From Candidatus Segatella caccae (GTDB lineage Bacteria > Bacteroidota > Bacteroidia > Bacteroidales > Bacteroidaceae), in the NCBI GenBank assembly GCA_900556395.1, contig USOQ01000005.1, positions 1-51,720 on the forward strand: DNA of 51,720 bases. Reading direction: 5' to 3'. Both the position numbers and the translations under genes were made by a program. Under the pieces are notes generated by a model. That model saw only the letters and a program-made list of their open reading frames with translations, was not told the origin of the DNA and did no database searches. The number at the start of each line of letters is the position of its first letter. The stretch's first letter is position 1. Positions 26,002 to 35,476 of the stretch are shown here, one piece after another.

Positions 26002-28608
26002 ATGGACAAGAGAAAATTAGTAATACTACCTATGATGGTGCTTTGCCTCGCAAGCTTTGCGGGTGCATGGCACCCTCATTTGCTTTTTTGGAAGAAGAAA
26101 AAGAAAGCTGCCGTCACCGATACGGTAGCCAAGAAAACAGAGTACGAGAAACTATTCAAAAAACAGCATAAGGTAGTCAAAGGATTCATTACCCTCCATC
26201 AGATGGATGGCAAGGTATACTTTGAGTTGCCTGTCACCCTCCTGGGTAAGGATATGCTCATTGGTTCTACTGTCACCAATGTTTCGGATAATGGCAATGC
26301 TATCGTCGGTTCTAAACCCCACGAGCCTTTGTTGGTTAAATTCACTCGCACCAAGACCCATGTGCAGTTGCGCGAAGTCAATACCGACTACGTCACCTCT
26401 GAGACTTCCATCGACAGTGCTTTGGTGAAGAGCCACACGGATGCGGTGCTTTCTAATACCAAGATAGCAGCTTGGAACAAAGACTCCTCGGCTGTGGTCT
26501 TCGATATGACTCCTTTCTTCGTAAGCGACAACAAGAGGATGTCACCATTCGATGAAAACTCTGTCTATGCGTCGAGTTATAATCGCAGTGAGAGCTATAA
26601 GAGCGAAAATTCCTATCTTGTCGATGTGAAGGCTTTCTCCGACAACATCTCAGTAAAGAGTTCGTTGTCATACACCTTCTCGCTCACCTCTCGAGGTGGA
26701 AAGAAACTCATCACCGACCGACCCTTCACGGCAGAGCTCACCCGTAGCATCATGCTCCTCAAGGAGAAACCCTATCGCCCTCGTATGGCAGACTATCGTA
26801 TGGGATTCTTTACCACGGCTCAGCAGCAAATGTTGCCATCGCCAGCTTCATCGAAGCCCATCTTCTATACCAATCGCTGGGACCTTCAGCCGAAAGACTC
26901 TGCTGCTTATATGCGAGGTGAAGTAGTCGACGTAGCTAAACCCGTTGTCTTCTATGTTGACAACACCTTCCCTGACCGCTGGAAGCCTTACATCCGTGAG
27001 GCTGTCAACATGTGGTCGCAAGTGTTTGAGGAAGAATGTCGTCTTCGTGGAGCCGTGGTAGCTAAGGATTTCCCTACAGATGATCCTGAGTTCGACCCCG
27101 ATAACATCAAGTACAATTGTATTCGCTATGCTCCTATCAGCATTCGCAATGCCATGGGACCATCGTGGGTAGACCCTCGTAGCGGTGAGATTCTTATGGC
27201 TTCTGTCTATGTATATCATGACTTTATCAAGCTTGTCAACAACTGGCTCTTTGTTCAGACGGCAGCTGCTGATAAACGTGTACGTACCAACAACATGCCT
27301 GAAGAGGTGATGGGCGATGCCATCCGCTATGTATTGGGCCATGAGGTAGGCCACTGCCTGGGCATGATGCACAATATGGGTGCTTCTAACAACGTGCCAG
27401 TAGAGAAGCTCCGCGACCCTGCCTATACCCAGAAGTATGGCACCACTCCCAGTATCATGGACTATGCCCGCTTCAACTATGTGGCGCAGCCTGGCGACTA
27501 TGAGCGCGGTGTTCGCATGACACCTCCTCGCTTTGGTGTCTACGACCGTTATGCCATCAAGTGGGCTTATTCGCCCATTCTCGATAAGACCCTCAAGGAA
27601 GAAACAGCTTACATGAGCCAATGGATAACCGACTCATTGCGCAAAAGTCCCGTCTTCCGCTATGGCAAACAGCAGTTTGGAATGCCTTTTGGCGACCCTC
27701 GTTCCATGAATGAAGACTTGGGCGATGATGCTGTCAAGGCTACTCGTTATGGAGTGAAGAACCTCAAGTACATCATGGCGCACATGGATCAGTGGCTCCA
27801 TGGTAAGGATACGGATATGAGCTACCGTGCCTCTCTCATTGATAATATCGTACAGCAATATGCGCTCTACACCATCCACGTAGCCAGCAATGTCAGTGGT
27901 TATTATCTCAACGAGGTGAAGGATGGAGACGGACAGGTGCGCCTGCGTGGACTCGATAAGGCTCGTCAGAAAGAAGCACTAAACTATCTCTTCACGCTTT
28001 ATAGCGATCTCGACTGGATGGACAACAAGGCTCTTTTAGGCAAGATAGCCCTCAGTGGTTCGCCTAAGACTACGATTCGACAGTTTGTACGTGGTTTTAT
28101 TCTTAGTGCTCCTGTCCTCGTGTCGTGCTATAATAGTATCGACGCGAAGAGTCTGCAGCCTGATGAGGCTACTCGCATGGTCTACAACTTCGTTTGGAAA
28201 CCTACTCTCGCTTCACGTAAGCTCACTGACTCGCAGAAAGCCCTCCAGAAGGCTTATGTCTTCAATCTCTTGGGCAATAGTGGTTTCACGATACCTAAGG
28301 CTCTCGCGTCTCAAAGTCTCACCTCTGTACAGCAGCATGCCATCCACTTCGATCGTCTCTGCTCTTGTGAGGAGATGCCACAGTTGCAGCTTCCTCAATT
28401 GCGCGACGAGGCTACTCGTCCTGTAGGTGGCTTCGAGCAAGTCCCACGCGAGATGTTCTCCAGCACACCTTCGCTCACTCCTGCCGATATGTTTGCCACT
28501 CTGCAGCAGGTGCGTAGTCTCTTAAAGAGCCATCGCAGCAGCGGTAGCTCGTCCGATCGTGCTCATTACGAGTACTTGTTGCGCATCATCGATTCTTGTG
28601 TCAAGTAA
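26002..28608 (+). CDS. Zinc-dependent metzincin-type metalloprotease (DUF5117/DUF4953 family)
   Basis: The 868-residue exported protein has a signal peptide ending SFAGAW. A lysine-rich stretch and DUF5118/DUF5117-like N-terminal domains follow (about 40-320). The catalytic domain contains a full metzincin signature HExxHxxGxxH: His447, Glu448, His451 and His457 in GHEVGHCLGMMHNMG. The Met-turn sequence SIMDYA follows about 30 residues later. The family is found in Bacteroidetes next to SusCD, DUF4843 and PKD-like lipoproteins, which suggests it degrades a protein or peptide before or during import. It is followed 20 bases later by a paralogue with a destroyed active site. The substrate is unknown. 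Confidence 0.9.
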   Translation: MDKRKLVILPMMVLCLASFAGAWHPHLLFWKKKKKAAVTDTVAKKTEYEKLFKKQHKVVKGFITLHQMDGKVYFELPVTLLGKDMLIGSTVTNVSDNGNAIVGSKPHEPLLVKFTRTKTHVQLREVNTDYVTSETSIDSALVKSHTDAVLSNTKIAAWNKDSSAVVFDMTPFFVSDNKRMSPFDENSVYASSYNRSESYKSENSYLVDVKAFSDNISVKSSLSYTFSLTSRGGKKLITDRPFTAELTRSIMLLKEKPYRPRMADYRMGFFTTAQQQMLPSPASSKPIFYTNRWDLQPKDSAAYMRGEVVDVAKPVVFYVDNTFPDRWKPYIREAVNMWSQVFEEECRLRGAVVAKDFPTDDPEFDPDNIKYNCIRYAPISIRNAMGPSWVDPRSGEILMASVYVYHDFIKLVNNWLFVQTAAADKRVRTNNMPEEVMGDAIRYVLGHEVGHCLGMMHNMGASNNVPVEKLRDPAYTQKYGTTPSIMDYARFNYVAQPGDYERGVRMTPPRFGVYDRYAIKWAYSPILDKTLKEETAYMSQWITDSLRKSPVFRYGKQQFGMPFGDPRSMNEDLGDDAVKATRYGVKNLKYIMAHMDQWLHGKDTDMSYRASLIDNIVQQYALYTIHVASNVSGYYLNEVKDGDGQVRLRGLDKARQKEALNYLFTLYSDLDWMDNKALLGKIALSGSPKTTIRQFVRGFILSAPVLVSCYNSIDAKSLQPDEATRMVYNFVWKPTLASRKLTDSQKALQKAYVFNLLGNSGFTIPKALASQSLTSVQQHAIHFDRLCSCEEMPQLQLPQLRDEATRPVGGFEQVPREMFSSTPSLTPADMFATLQQVRSLLKSHRSSGSSSDRAHYEYLLRIIDSCVK

Positions 28609-28628
28609 TAAATGAGGAGGAACAACTT

Positions 28629-31127
28629 ATGAAGACAAGACACATTCTTTATCTTTTGCTGGCAGTCCTGCTGCTGCAGGCGCCAGCTTATGCCAAGCGT
28701 CACAAGAAGACGAAGAAGGCTACTGCAGCTTTGGCTGCCGACTCAGCAAAGTCACAGTCAAGCATTTATCCCAAGGTGTTTAAGAAGAAAGGACAGCTCA
28801 CACAGGCTGTCCATCAAGACCTCTCTCTCTTCCTGTATGGCAGCAAGGTGTATATGGAGATTCCTGTGAGCAACTTCGGCAAGGAGTATCTCATCTCGTC
28901 TACCATAGCTAAGTCTAACATTCCAATGCTTGTAGGCAGTCATGCCAATGGGCAGACTATGTTTGTGGCCGACCGAGCTGATACGCTCATCACCTTCAGC
29001 CGTCCTAAGCCCAACTATCGTATTGCTCCTGGCGATACTACAGTGGCTCAAGCCTTCGCCTTGGCGGGTAGGGGAGGTGTGTTTCGCACAGCTCCTATAG
29101 CAGCTTGGAAGAAAGATTCCACTGCTGTACTTGTGGAGGTCACTGCTATGTTGAATGCTTCCAGCAAGGATATCCTCAATCTGAAGGGCGCTTCTTACGA
29201 GTTGGGTACATCCATCATCGGATGTGCTGTCAAGAGCAGTCTTTCCTATTGGGATACCGTGCAGGCTTACCCACGTTGCGTCTGTGTGGTGCAACAGGTT
29301 AATGGAAAATTATCATTGGGTGGTTCGCTCATCGGCGAACTGGCTGAGAAGCCTACGCTTCAGGCCACGTTGCAAACTCAGATTACGCTTCTCCCCGATG
29401 CAGGTAAGCGTATGCTGCCCCGTGAGGCCAATGCGCATGTGGGTACTCGCTACGTGAAGTATAAGGATTTTCGTAATCTCGAAGACACCAAGACAGGCTA
29501 TTATGCCACTCGTCGCAACTGGCATCCTGGCGATACGATTACCTATTATGTAGATAGTCTGCTCACCCCCTCTTGGCAGGCAGCCATCCGCCGCGCTGCT
29601 GAGGGATGGAACGATGCTTTCTGTAAGGCTGGGCTTGGACGTCCCATCCAGTTGGTTTCTTTTCCACAGGACTCTACCTTTAGTGCTTCCGATCCATTGC
29701 TCAACGTCATAGCCCTGGCCAACAACAGTAGCCAGTTTGTAGGATTCAATATTCCCATCGACCCTCGCACGGGTGAGATACTCAGTGCTCATATTCAGGT
29801 GCCTCGCAGTTTGGCAGACGATGTGTTGCGCAATGGTGTCTGCAAGATGGCAGAGGTAGATGAGCGTTATCGTCATTATCAGCTTCCCGACGACCTGATA
29901 TGCGAGGTCTTACAGGCCAAAATGCTCTCTGCATTCGGTTACAGTTTGGGTCTATCGGCTAATCTGGCAGGTAGTGCTGCTTACTCCATCGAGCAGCTGC
30001 GTTCGCCTGAGTTCACTCAGAAGAATGGCATCACAGCTTCTGTTATGGATGGACAGATATACAATTATGTCACCCTTCCAGGCGATCGCGAGAAAGGTGT
30101 GGTCCTCACCTTTGACCGTCCTGGTGTGTGCGACGACTTCGTCATCAAGTATCTCTATACTCCTGATGTCAGCGAGACAACCCTTCTTGCATGGGTGAAG
30201 AGTCATGAGGGCGACCCTCGCTACTTCTGTGGCAAACGCAGTATGCGTTTTGCTACCGACCCTCGCTGTCAGACCTTTGATATGAGCAACGACCCCTTCC
30301 AGGCAGCTCGTCACATGATACAACACTACAAGTATTTAGCCAAGCACGCTCCTGAGTGGCTGCCTTACGATGAGATGTCAGATGTAGACCGTATGCTCTT
30401 CCCTGAGTTTGTCATCAATGACTATTTCAGTCTTCTGCAGACGCTTACACCCTATATTGGTGGTGTCTATCAGAACGAGTATCTTGAAGGCTCTCAAGCC
30501 CATGTTACTCAGTCGGTACCCAAGTCTCTGCAGCGTAAGGCTGTCAAGCAGTTGCTCTATGAATTCACCGATGTATCGTGGCTTGACTCCAATCCTGCCT
30601 TCTTCCAGACGGCAGGTCCTTCGGGTGATGTGGGTGGATGGGTGCGTCGTAAGGAGTTCACTATGCAGTTGCCTATGGTCTATCGTCTGCCCTATATGGA
30701 TATGAGTATAGACCATTCCGACGACCCTTACACACAGAGTCAACTCATCGATGATGTGGCTAACTATTGTTTCCGTTCTGTACGAGCAGGTAAGCGTCCT
30801 ACTTCTGCCGAGATTTACGGCATGTATGCTTTTGTGTCTTATCTCACGGCAAGTAGTGATGTGCTGTCAGAGATGTCGAAAGCAAAGCTCAAGGGAGCAG
30901 CTTCTTTGTGGTCTGTTAATGGTGCTGAGCCTGCTCATTCGGGAGTAGAACCTGCCAGTGAGATACAGTATTATCATCGCACAGACTTAGGTCCCATCGT
31001 CCTTCAGAAGCTCAAGGAGATACGTCCATTACTCGTTAGGGCCAAGTCTTTGGCTGCAACGACCTACGACAAGAATAAGGTGCAATTTGCCATCCTTACT
31101 GCTGATAGGGCCCTGAAAGCTGATTAG
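28629..31127 (+). CDS. Metzincin-family paralogue without zinc ligands (pseudoprotease)
   Basis: The 832-residue exported protein starts at ATG 28629 (MKTRHILYLLLAVLLLQAPA), chosen over an upstream in-frame start because it begins the signal peptide. It aligns with the preceding protease along its length. Shared stretches are LISSTIAKSN against LIGSTVTNVS, IAAWKKDSTAV against IAAWNKDSSAV, and DPRTGEILSAHI against DPRSGEILMASV. At the active site the two align without gaps. HExxH of the first protein becomes SAFGY (434-438), and the third ligand His becomes Ala444. The Met-turn Met remains in SVMDG. The reading frame is intact and long, so the loss looks like adaptation to a non-catalytic role, perhaps substrate binding or partner of the active protease. 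Ends before a strong terminator. Confidence 0.88.
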   Translation: MKTRHILYLLLAVLLLQAPAYAKRHKKTKKATAALAADSAKSQSSIYPKVFKKKGQLTQAVHQDLSLFLYGSKVYMEIPVSNFGKEYLISSTIAKSNIPMLVGSHANGQTMFVADRADTLITFSRPKPNYRIAPGDTTVAQAFALAGRGGVFRTAPIAAWKKDSTAVLVEVTAMLNASSKDILNLKGASYELGTSIIGCAVKSSLSYWDTVQAYPRCVCVVQQVNGKLSLGGSLIGELAEKPTLQATLQTQITLLPDAGKRMLPREANAHVGTRYVKYKDFRNLEDTKTGYYATRRNWHPGDTITYYVDSLLTPSWQAAIRRAAEGWNDAFCKAGLGRPIQLVSFPQDSTFSASDPLLNVIALANNSSQFVGFNIPIDPRTGEILSAHIQVPRSLADDVLRNGVCKMAEVDERYRHYQLPDDLICEVLQAKMLSAFGYSLGLSANLAGSAAYSIEQLRSPEFTQKNGITASVMDGQIYNYVTLPGDREKGVVLTFDRPGVCDDFVIKYLYTPDVSETTLLAWVKSHEGDPRYFCGKRSMRFATDPRCQTFDMSNDPFQAARHMIQHYKYLAKHAPEWLPYDEMSDVDRMLFPEFVINDYFSLLQTLTPYIGGVYQNEYLEGSQAHVTQSVPKSLQRKAVKQLLYEFTDVSWLDSNPAFFQTAGPSGDVGGWVRRKEFTMQLPMVYRLPYMDMSIDHSDDPYTQSQLIDDVANYCFRSVRAGKRPTSAEIYGMYAFVSYLTASSDVLSEMSKAKLKGAASLWSVNGAEPAHSGVEPASEIQYYHRTDLGPIVLQKLKEIRPLLVRAKSLAATTYDKNKVQFAILTADRALKAD

Positions 31128-31142
31128 CGTATAGCATAAGAT

Positions 31143-31197
31143 AACCCAATAAAATGGAATACTTCAACCTTCCATTTTATTGGGTTTCTTTTTTTTA
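31143..31197 (+). terminator. Strong intrinsic terminator at the end of the second locus
   Basis: A perfect 17-bp inverted repeat (31143-31159 with 31170-31186) encloses a 10-base loop. The run CTTTTTTTT follows. It lies 15 bases after the stop of the pseudoprotease gene. Confidence 0.93.
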
Positions 31198-31209
31198 TCT
31201 CTTCACCAC

Positions 31210-31238
31210 TTGTTTTAACCGATTATTTCGTATCTTTG
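31210..31238 (+). promoter_or_regulatory. Promoter of the alpha/beta-hydrolase gene
   Basis: TTG at 31210-31212 and TAtcTTTG at 31231-31238 are spaced by 18 bases. The predicted leader to ATG 31329 is about 85 bases. It makes this gene independent of the protease locus upstream. Confidence 0.75.
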
Positions 31239-31328
31239 CAGCTGCAAGGATGCAGACGCATTACTTCATCCTGGCGAGGCAACAACTCGTCTGTCATTAA
31301 TATCTACAACAATATCAATATCAAGAAA

Positions 31329-32513
31329 ATGTCAATCCGTATCTATTCTTGCAAGATTATATCTCTTGCTGTTCTTCTCTTCGCTCAGGCTGCGTCTATC
31401 ACCGCCCAGAACAAGAAATCGCCACTCCCCACACGCGAGAATTATGAGTGGCAGGGTGAGCTACCCATATACGTGGAACAACTCAAAAAAGAACTCACCT
31501 ATCCTTTGGCGTGGGGAAATAGTCCTATCAAGAATTTCAAAAAATGGAAGAAGGTCGCTCGTGAGAAAGTTCTCGAGTGCATGATGACACCACCTCGCAG
31601 AGCTGAATCTTGGGATATGCAGGTACTCGCCGAAGAGCAGCGTGAAGGCTATAAAGCTCAGAAAATCAGTTTTCGCATCAATGCCTATACTCGTATCACC
31701 GCCTATCTGCTCATCCCTGATGGCAAAGGCCCTTTCCCTACTATCAATGCACTACACGATCATGGTGCACACCTCTTTATCGGTAAGGAGAAGATGATAC
31801 GCCCTTTTGCTGTCAGTCAGGAGGTTATTGACGATGCCGATGCTTGGGTCCGAAAGCTTTACGACGGACAGTATGTCGGTGATTATCTGGCTCGTCATGG
31901 CTATGTGGTCTTCTCCGCTGATGCTCCTCTTTGGGGAGAGCGCAGTAGGAAGGAAGGAATAGACCGCAATAAGTACGACATCATTGCAGGCAATATGATG
32001 ATGCTTGGCAGAGATCTCTCTGCTTTTATGACCTACGATGATATGGCAGCCACCGACTTCCTCACTACGCTTCCCTTTGTCGATAAGAATAGGATTGGTA
32101 GCGTAGGCTGTTCTATGGGTGCCTATCGCTCTTGGATGCTTGCAGCCCTGTCGCCTCATATCAAGGTGAGTGCCAACATCTGCTGGATGATAACCACCGA
32201 TGCACAACTCACCCGTCAGTATGGACGTAAGGAGAATGGCGGATTTGCCAACTGTATTCCCGCTCTTCGCCAGTATCTCGACTATCCGCATATCGCCTCG
32301 CTCATCTGTCCTCGTCCCGCCCTTTTTATCAGCGGTACTAAAGATCATCTTTTCCCTGTGCCTGGTGTTGAGCAGGCTTTTGCCGAGATGCATGATGTGT
32401 GGAAAAGCCAGAACGTAGACCATCTTCTCGACACCGAGTTGTGGGATGTGCCACACTCTTGTGGTCTCGAGATACAGCAAAAGATACTTGATTTTATGAA
32501 TAAAAACCTGTGA
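31329..32513 (+). CDS. Exported alpha/beta-hydrolase (dienelactone-hydrolase/acetyl-esterase-like)
   Basis: The 394-residue protein starts at ATG 31329. An in-frame TTG further upstream overlaps the promoter box and is rejected. A signal peptide ends AASITAQ. The hydrolase domain has TINALHDHGAH (oxyanion region), YVVFSADAPLWGER, nucleophile Ser262 in VGCSMGAYRSW, an acid candidate in FISGTKDHLFP and His in WDVPHSCGLE. It resembles the acetyl-xylan-esterase-like hydrolases common in Bacteroidetes and shares the family of the first domain at 14289-16268. Probably a periplasmic carboxyl esterase; the substrate is unknown. It has its own promoter and converges with the PAP2 gene, only 8 bases apart with no obvious terminator. 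Confidence 0.78.
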   Translation: MSIRIYSCKIISLAVLLFAQAASITAQNKKSPLPTRENYEWQGELPIYVEQLKKELTYPLAWGNSPIKNFKKWKKVAREKVLECMMTPPRRAESWDMQVLAEEQREGYKAQKISFRINAYTRITAYLLIPDGKGPFPTINALHDHGAHLFIGKEKMIRPFAVSQEVIDDADAWVRKLYDGQYVGDYLARHGYVVFSADAPLWGERSRKEGIDRNKYDIIAGNMMMLGRDLSAFMTYDDMAATDFLTTLPFVDKNRIGSVGCSMGAYRSWMLAALSPHIKVSANICWMITTDAQLTRQYGRKENGGFANCIPALRQYLDYPHIASLICPRPALFISGTKDHLFPVPGVEQAFAEMHDVWKSQNVDHLLDTELWDVPHSCGLEIQQKILDFMNKNL

Positions 32514-32521
32514 TGTTTTTT

Positions 32522-33325
32522 TCAGAGTACTAAGCTCATACTGATGCCAGCACCGCCTTCTGCAACAAAAGGAACGGGAACGATAGCAGTCTGCTTGGCA
32601 CATTTTGACTTGCTGAACACCTTGGGATACAGCCAGTATCCCACTTTGGTGCTCAGTATTCCGATGCAGGCTCCTGCCAACACATCGTTGATATAATGTT
32701 TGTCATTGTAGATGCGCAGATAGCCTGTGGCTGCTGCCATCGCATAGCCTGCATAGCCTATCCAGGGCGATACATCTTTGTATTCCTGGTACAAGATTTC
32801 AGCTCCCATAAATGCTCTCGCCGTATGTCCTGATGGGAACGAACGTCGGTCGCTGCCGTCGGGACGTGTTTCGTGAACGACTAATTTTGTGCCATAGGTA
32901 AGAGCCGACATCGTGGCAAAAGATAGAGCCATGATGCCTATTCGCTCCTTGGGAGTATGTAGGCTCTTGACGCCTGCAAAGCGAAGTCCCCATACTGTTG
33001 CTATGGGGGCAAACTGCAGAAATTCGTCTACTCGTGTGTGATGTCTCCCTTCAGCAGACAGCACTCCCTGTACTTCTTTCTTCTGATGGGCAAACCAACC
33101 ATGATCTTGTATATATAGGGCCGCCACGCCTGTCATGACCACAGGTATCACTACAGTTTGAGCCTTGAGCTTGTGAGCATTACATGCGGGCATACTATCA
33201 GCTGATACCACGTTTATAGAGTCTTGAGCTAAGAGACTTACCTTACAGCAAGTGATGCAAATACAAAGAAGAAGTGTGCGTAAGAGTAATCCCTCGCAGC
33301 GTATGGATAGATGAGTGTAAAGCAT
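32522..33325 (-). CDS. PAP2-family phosphatase
   Basis: The 267-residue protein starts at ATG 33323-33325 and has an N-terminal signal or membrane segment (LLLRTLLLCICITCC). The three PAP2 motifs are present in order: KLVVHETRP (K-x6-RP), PSGHTA, and RIYNDKHYINDVLAG (R-x5-H-x3-D). The family dephosphorylates membrane lipid phosphates such as undecaprenyl pyrophosphate, phosphatidylglycerophosphate or lipid A phosphates on the periplasmic side. Hydrophobic stretches around VVIPVVMTGVAALYI and IGIMALSFATMSALTYG support membrane association. The specific lipid cannot be assigned. It is transcribed alone, from a promoter divergent from the helicase gene. Confidence 0.88.
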   Translation of the reverse strand: MLYTHLSIRCEGLLLRTLLLCICITCCKVSLLAQDSINVVSADSMPACNAHKLKAQTVVIPVVMTGVAALYIQDHGWFAHQKKEVQGVLSAEGRHHTRVDEFLQFAPIATVWGLRFAGVKSLHTPKERIGIMALSFATMSALTYGTKLVVHETRPDGSDRRSFPSGHTARAFMGAEILYQEYKDVSPWIGYAGYAMAAATGYLRIYNDKHYINDVLAGACIGILSTKVGYWLYPKVFSKSKCAKQTAIVPVPFVAEGGAGISMSLVL

Positions 33326-33358
33326 GATTTCAGAATGTGTAAAAGCTTTTTTTGACTG

Positions 33359-33366
33359 CAAAAGTA
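33359..33366 (-). promoter_or_regulatory. -7 promoter box of the PAP2 gene
   Basis: The minus strand reads TActTTTG, an exact consensus match, 33 bases before the start codon. It lies back to back with the helicase promoter at 33376-33406. Confidence 0.7.
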
Positions 33367-33375
33367 CGAAAACAT

Positions 33376-33406
33376 TTTGATTATCAAGAACTTTTTGCTA
33401 ACTTTG
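33376..33406 (+). promoter_or_regulatory. Promoter of the DEAD-box helicase gene
   Basis: TTTG at 33376-33379 and TAacTTTG at 33399-33406 are spaced by 19 bases. The start codon is at 33568, so the transcript would carry a leader of about 155 bases. No other gene is supported in that stretch. Confidence 0.75.
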
Positions 33407-33567
33407 CACCCGAATTTCGGCAACATCGTACACCTGTCGCATCTCTTATACAGGTCAGTACCTTTTGCCGCAAGCGTTTTCAGAAGGATATTGCACCCTA
33501 TTTTCATGGCTGGGAGGGTGAATTCGGCCTTCTGTATGTGAATCATGAAATATAAGGTAAAAAGACA

Positions 33568-35457
33568 TTGAAAACATTTTTAGAATTAGGTGTCAGCGAA
33601 GAGATTCGCCGCGCCATTGAGGAGTTGGGATTTGAGAATCCTATGCCCGTACAAGAAGAAGTAATCCCCTATCTTTTAGGCAACAAAAACGACGTTATCG
33701 CCCTGGCACAGACGGGTACAGGTAAGACGGCATCTTATGGTATTCCTGTCATTCAGAAGACTGATGCTCAGAACAAGCAGACACAGGCCATTGTCCTGAG
33801 TCCTACCCGTGAGCTTTGTCTCCAGATTGCCGATGATCTCAATAGCTTTGCTAAGTATATAGATGGTCTTCATATCGCTGCCGTCTATGGTGGTACCGAC
33901 ATCGGTAGTCAGATTCGTACACTCAAGCATGGTGTACAGATTATTGTGGCTACCCCAGGTCGACTTCTCGACCTCATCAATCGTGGCGTGGCACAGCTTG
34001 AGCACGTCAACAATGTAGTGCTCGACGAAGCTGATGAAATGCTCAATATGGGCTTCTCTGAGAGCATCAATGCCATCTTTGAGAACGTGCCAGAGGATAG
34101 AAACACCCTTCTTTTCTCTGCCACGATGAGCAAGGATATAGAGAAGATTGCCCTCAATTATCTCCACGACCACAAGGAGATTGTCGTTGGATCACGTAAT
34201 GAGGGTGCCGAGCACGTCAACCACATCTACTATCTCGTCAATGCCAAGGACAAGTATCTTGCTTTGAAGCGCGTTGTCGACTTTTATCCACGCATCTTCG
34301 CCATCATCTTCTGCCGCACCAAGTTGGAGACTCAAGACATTGCCGACAAACTCATCAAGGATGGTTACAATGCTGAGGCTCTTCATGGTGACTTGAGTCA
34401 GCAGCAGCGCGACCTCACCATGCAGAAGTTCCGCAACCATACTGTGCAGTTCCTTGTAGCCACCGATGTGGCTGCCCGTGGTCTCGATGTTGATGACCTG
34501 ACTCATGTCATCAACTATGGCCTTCCCGACGATGTAGCCAGCTACACCCATCGTAGTGGTCGTACAGGTCGTGCTGGCAAGAAGGGAACCTCTATCTCTA
34601 TCATCCACACTCGTGAGAAGTTTAAGGTGCGCCAGATAGAGAAGCAGATCGGCAAGGATTTTGTCGATGGTGTTCTTCCTACTCCTGAGGAGATTTGCAA
34701 GAAACAGCTCTTCAAGACCATGGACGACATCATGAAGACCGATGTCGATGAGGATCAGATAGCACCCTATATGGCTGAAATCAACCGCCAGTTCGATTAT
34801 ATCGACAAGGAGGACATCATCAAGAAGATGGTTACCATCACCTTTGGCAAGTTCCTCGACTATTATAAGAACGCCCCAGAGATTGTGAAGCCCGAGACAG
34901 GTCGTGGTAGCCGTAGCAGTGAAGGCCGTGGCAGTAAGGAGAGTCGTGGCAAGGTATCGGGTGGCCGTCGTAAGCATGAGGCTGAGGCTGGTTTCAAGCG
35001 TCTCTTCATCAACTTAGGTAAGGCCGACGGCTTCTATCCTGGCGAGATTATGCAGTATCTCAACAAACATGTGAAGGGTCGTCAGGAGGTAGGACATATC
35101 GACTTGCTCTCTAAGTTTGCCTACATCGAGGTTCCCGAGGAGGATGCTAAGCGTGTGATGAAAGCTCTTAATGGTACAGAGTACAAGGGCCGCACTGTTC
35201 GTTGCAACGATGCCGACGAAGAGGGTCATGGACGTAGTGCCCGTGGCAGTCGTAGCGAGAGCCGCAAGGGCAGCGAGAGCAGAGGCAAGGGAAAGGGCAG
35301 CCGTGCTGAGAGTCGTAGCCGCAAGCCTCGCAGAGAAGAGGAGACGGGCGACTGGCGTCAGTTCTTCCAGCACAACGACAATGTGAAGTTTAAGGGCGAG
35401 GAACCCAACTTCGAGGAAGAGGGTTGGGCTCGTCGTCGTCCTAAGAAAAAGAAGTAA
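33568..35457 (+). CDS. DEAD-box ATP-dependent RNA helicase (CsdA/DeaD-like)
   Basis: The 629-residue protein carries all core motifs. These are Q motif MPVQEE (26-31), Walker A AQTGTGKT (47-54), PTREL (79-83), ATPGR (128-132), DEAD (153-156), SAT (184-186) and HRSGRTGRAG (about 325-335). A C-terminal DbpA/CsdA-type RNA-binding domain (about 478-550) and Arg/Gly/Ser-rich tails follow (about 448-475 and 555-600, e.g. GRGSRSSEGRGSK). The start is a TTG at 33568, giving MKTFLELGVSEEIRR after initiation. No in-frame ATG lies close by. An eight-codon upstream frame (ATG 33545) ends in a TGA overlapping this TTG. It unwinds structured RNA in ribosome assembly or RNA decay, often after cold shock; the long leader would fit cold-responsive control, an inference. 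Confidence 0.93.
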   Translation: MKTFLELGVSEEIRRAIEELGFENPMPVQEEVIPYLLGNKNDVIALAQTGTGKTASYGIPVIQKTDAQNKQTQAIVLSPTRELCLQIADDLNSFAKYIDGLHIAAVYGGTDIGSQIRTLKHGVQIIVATPGRLLDLINRGVAQLEHVNNVVLDEADEMLNMGFSESINAIFENVPEDRNTLLFSATMSKDIEKIALNYLHDHKEIVVGSRNEGAEHVNHIYYLVNAKDKYLALKRVVDFYPRIFAIIFCRTKLETQDIADKLIKDGYNAEALHGDLSQQQRDLTMQKFRNHTVQFLVATDVAARGLDVDDLTHVINYGLPDDVASYTHRSGRTGRAGKKGTSISIIHTREKFKVRQIEKQIGKDFVDGVLPTPEEICKKQLFKTMDDIMKTDVDEDQIAPYMAEINRQFDYIDKEDIIKKMVTITFGKFLDYYKNAPEIVKPETGRGSRSSEGRGSKESRGKVSGGRRKHEAEAGFKRLFINLGKADGFYPGEIMQYLNKHVKGRQEVGHIDLLSKFAYIEVPEEDAKRVMKALNGTEYKGRTVRCNDADEEGHGRSARGSRSESRKGSESRGKGKGSRAESRSRKPRREEETGDWRQFFQHNDNVKFKGEEPNFEEEGWARRRPKKKK

Positions 35458-35476
35458 AGAAATTACTAAGATAAAA

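Noticed and set aside
33352..33555. 67-codon plus-strand frame before the helicase
   Set aside because: It starts at a TTG upstream of the helicase promoter box and spans the promoter; no homology or start context supports it.
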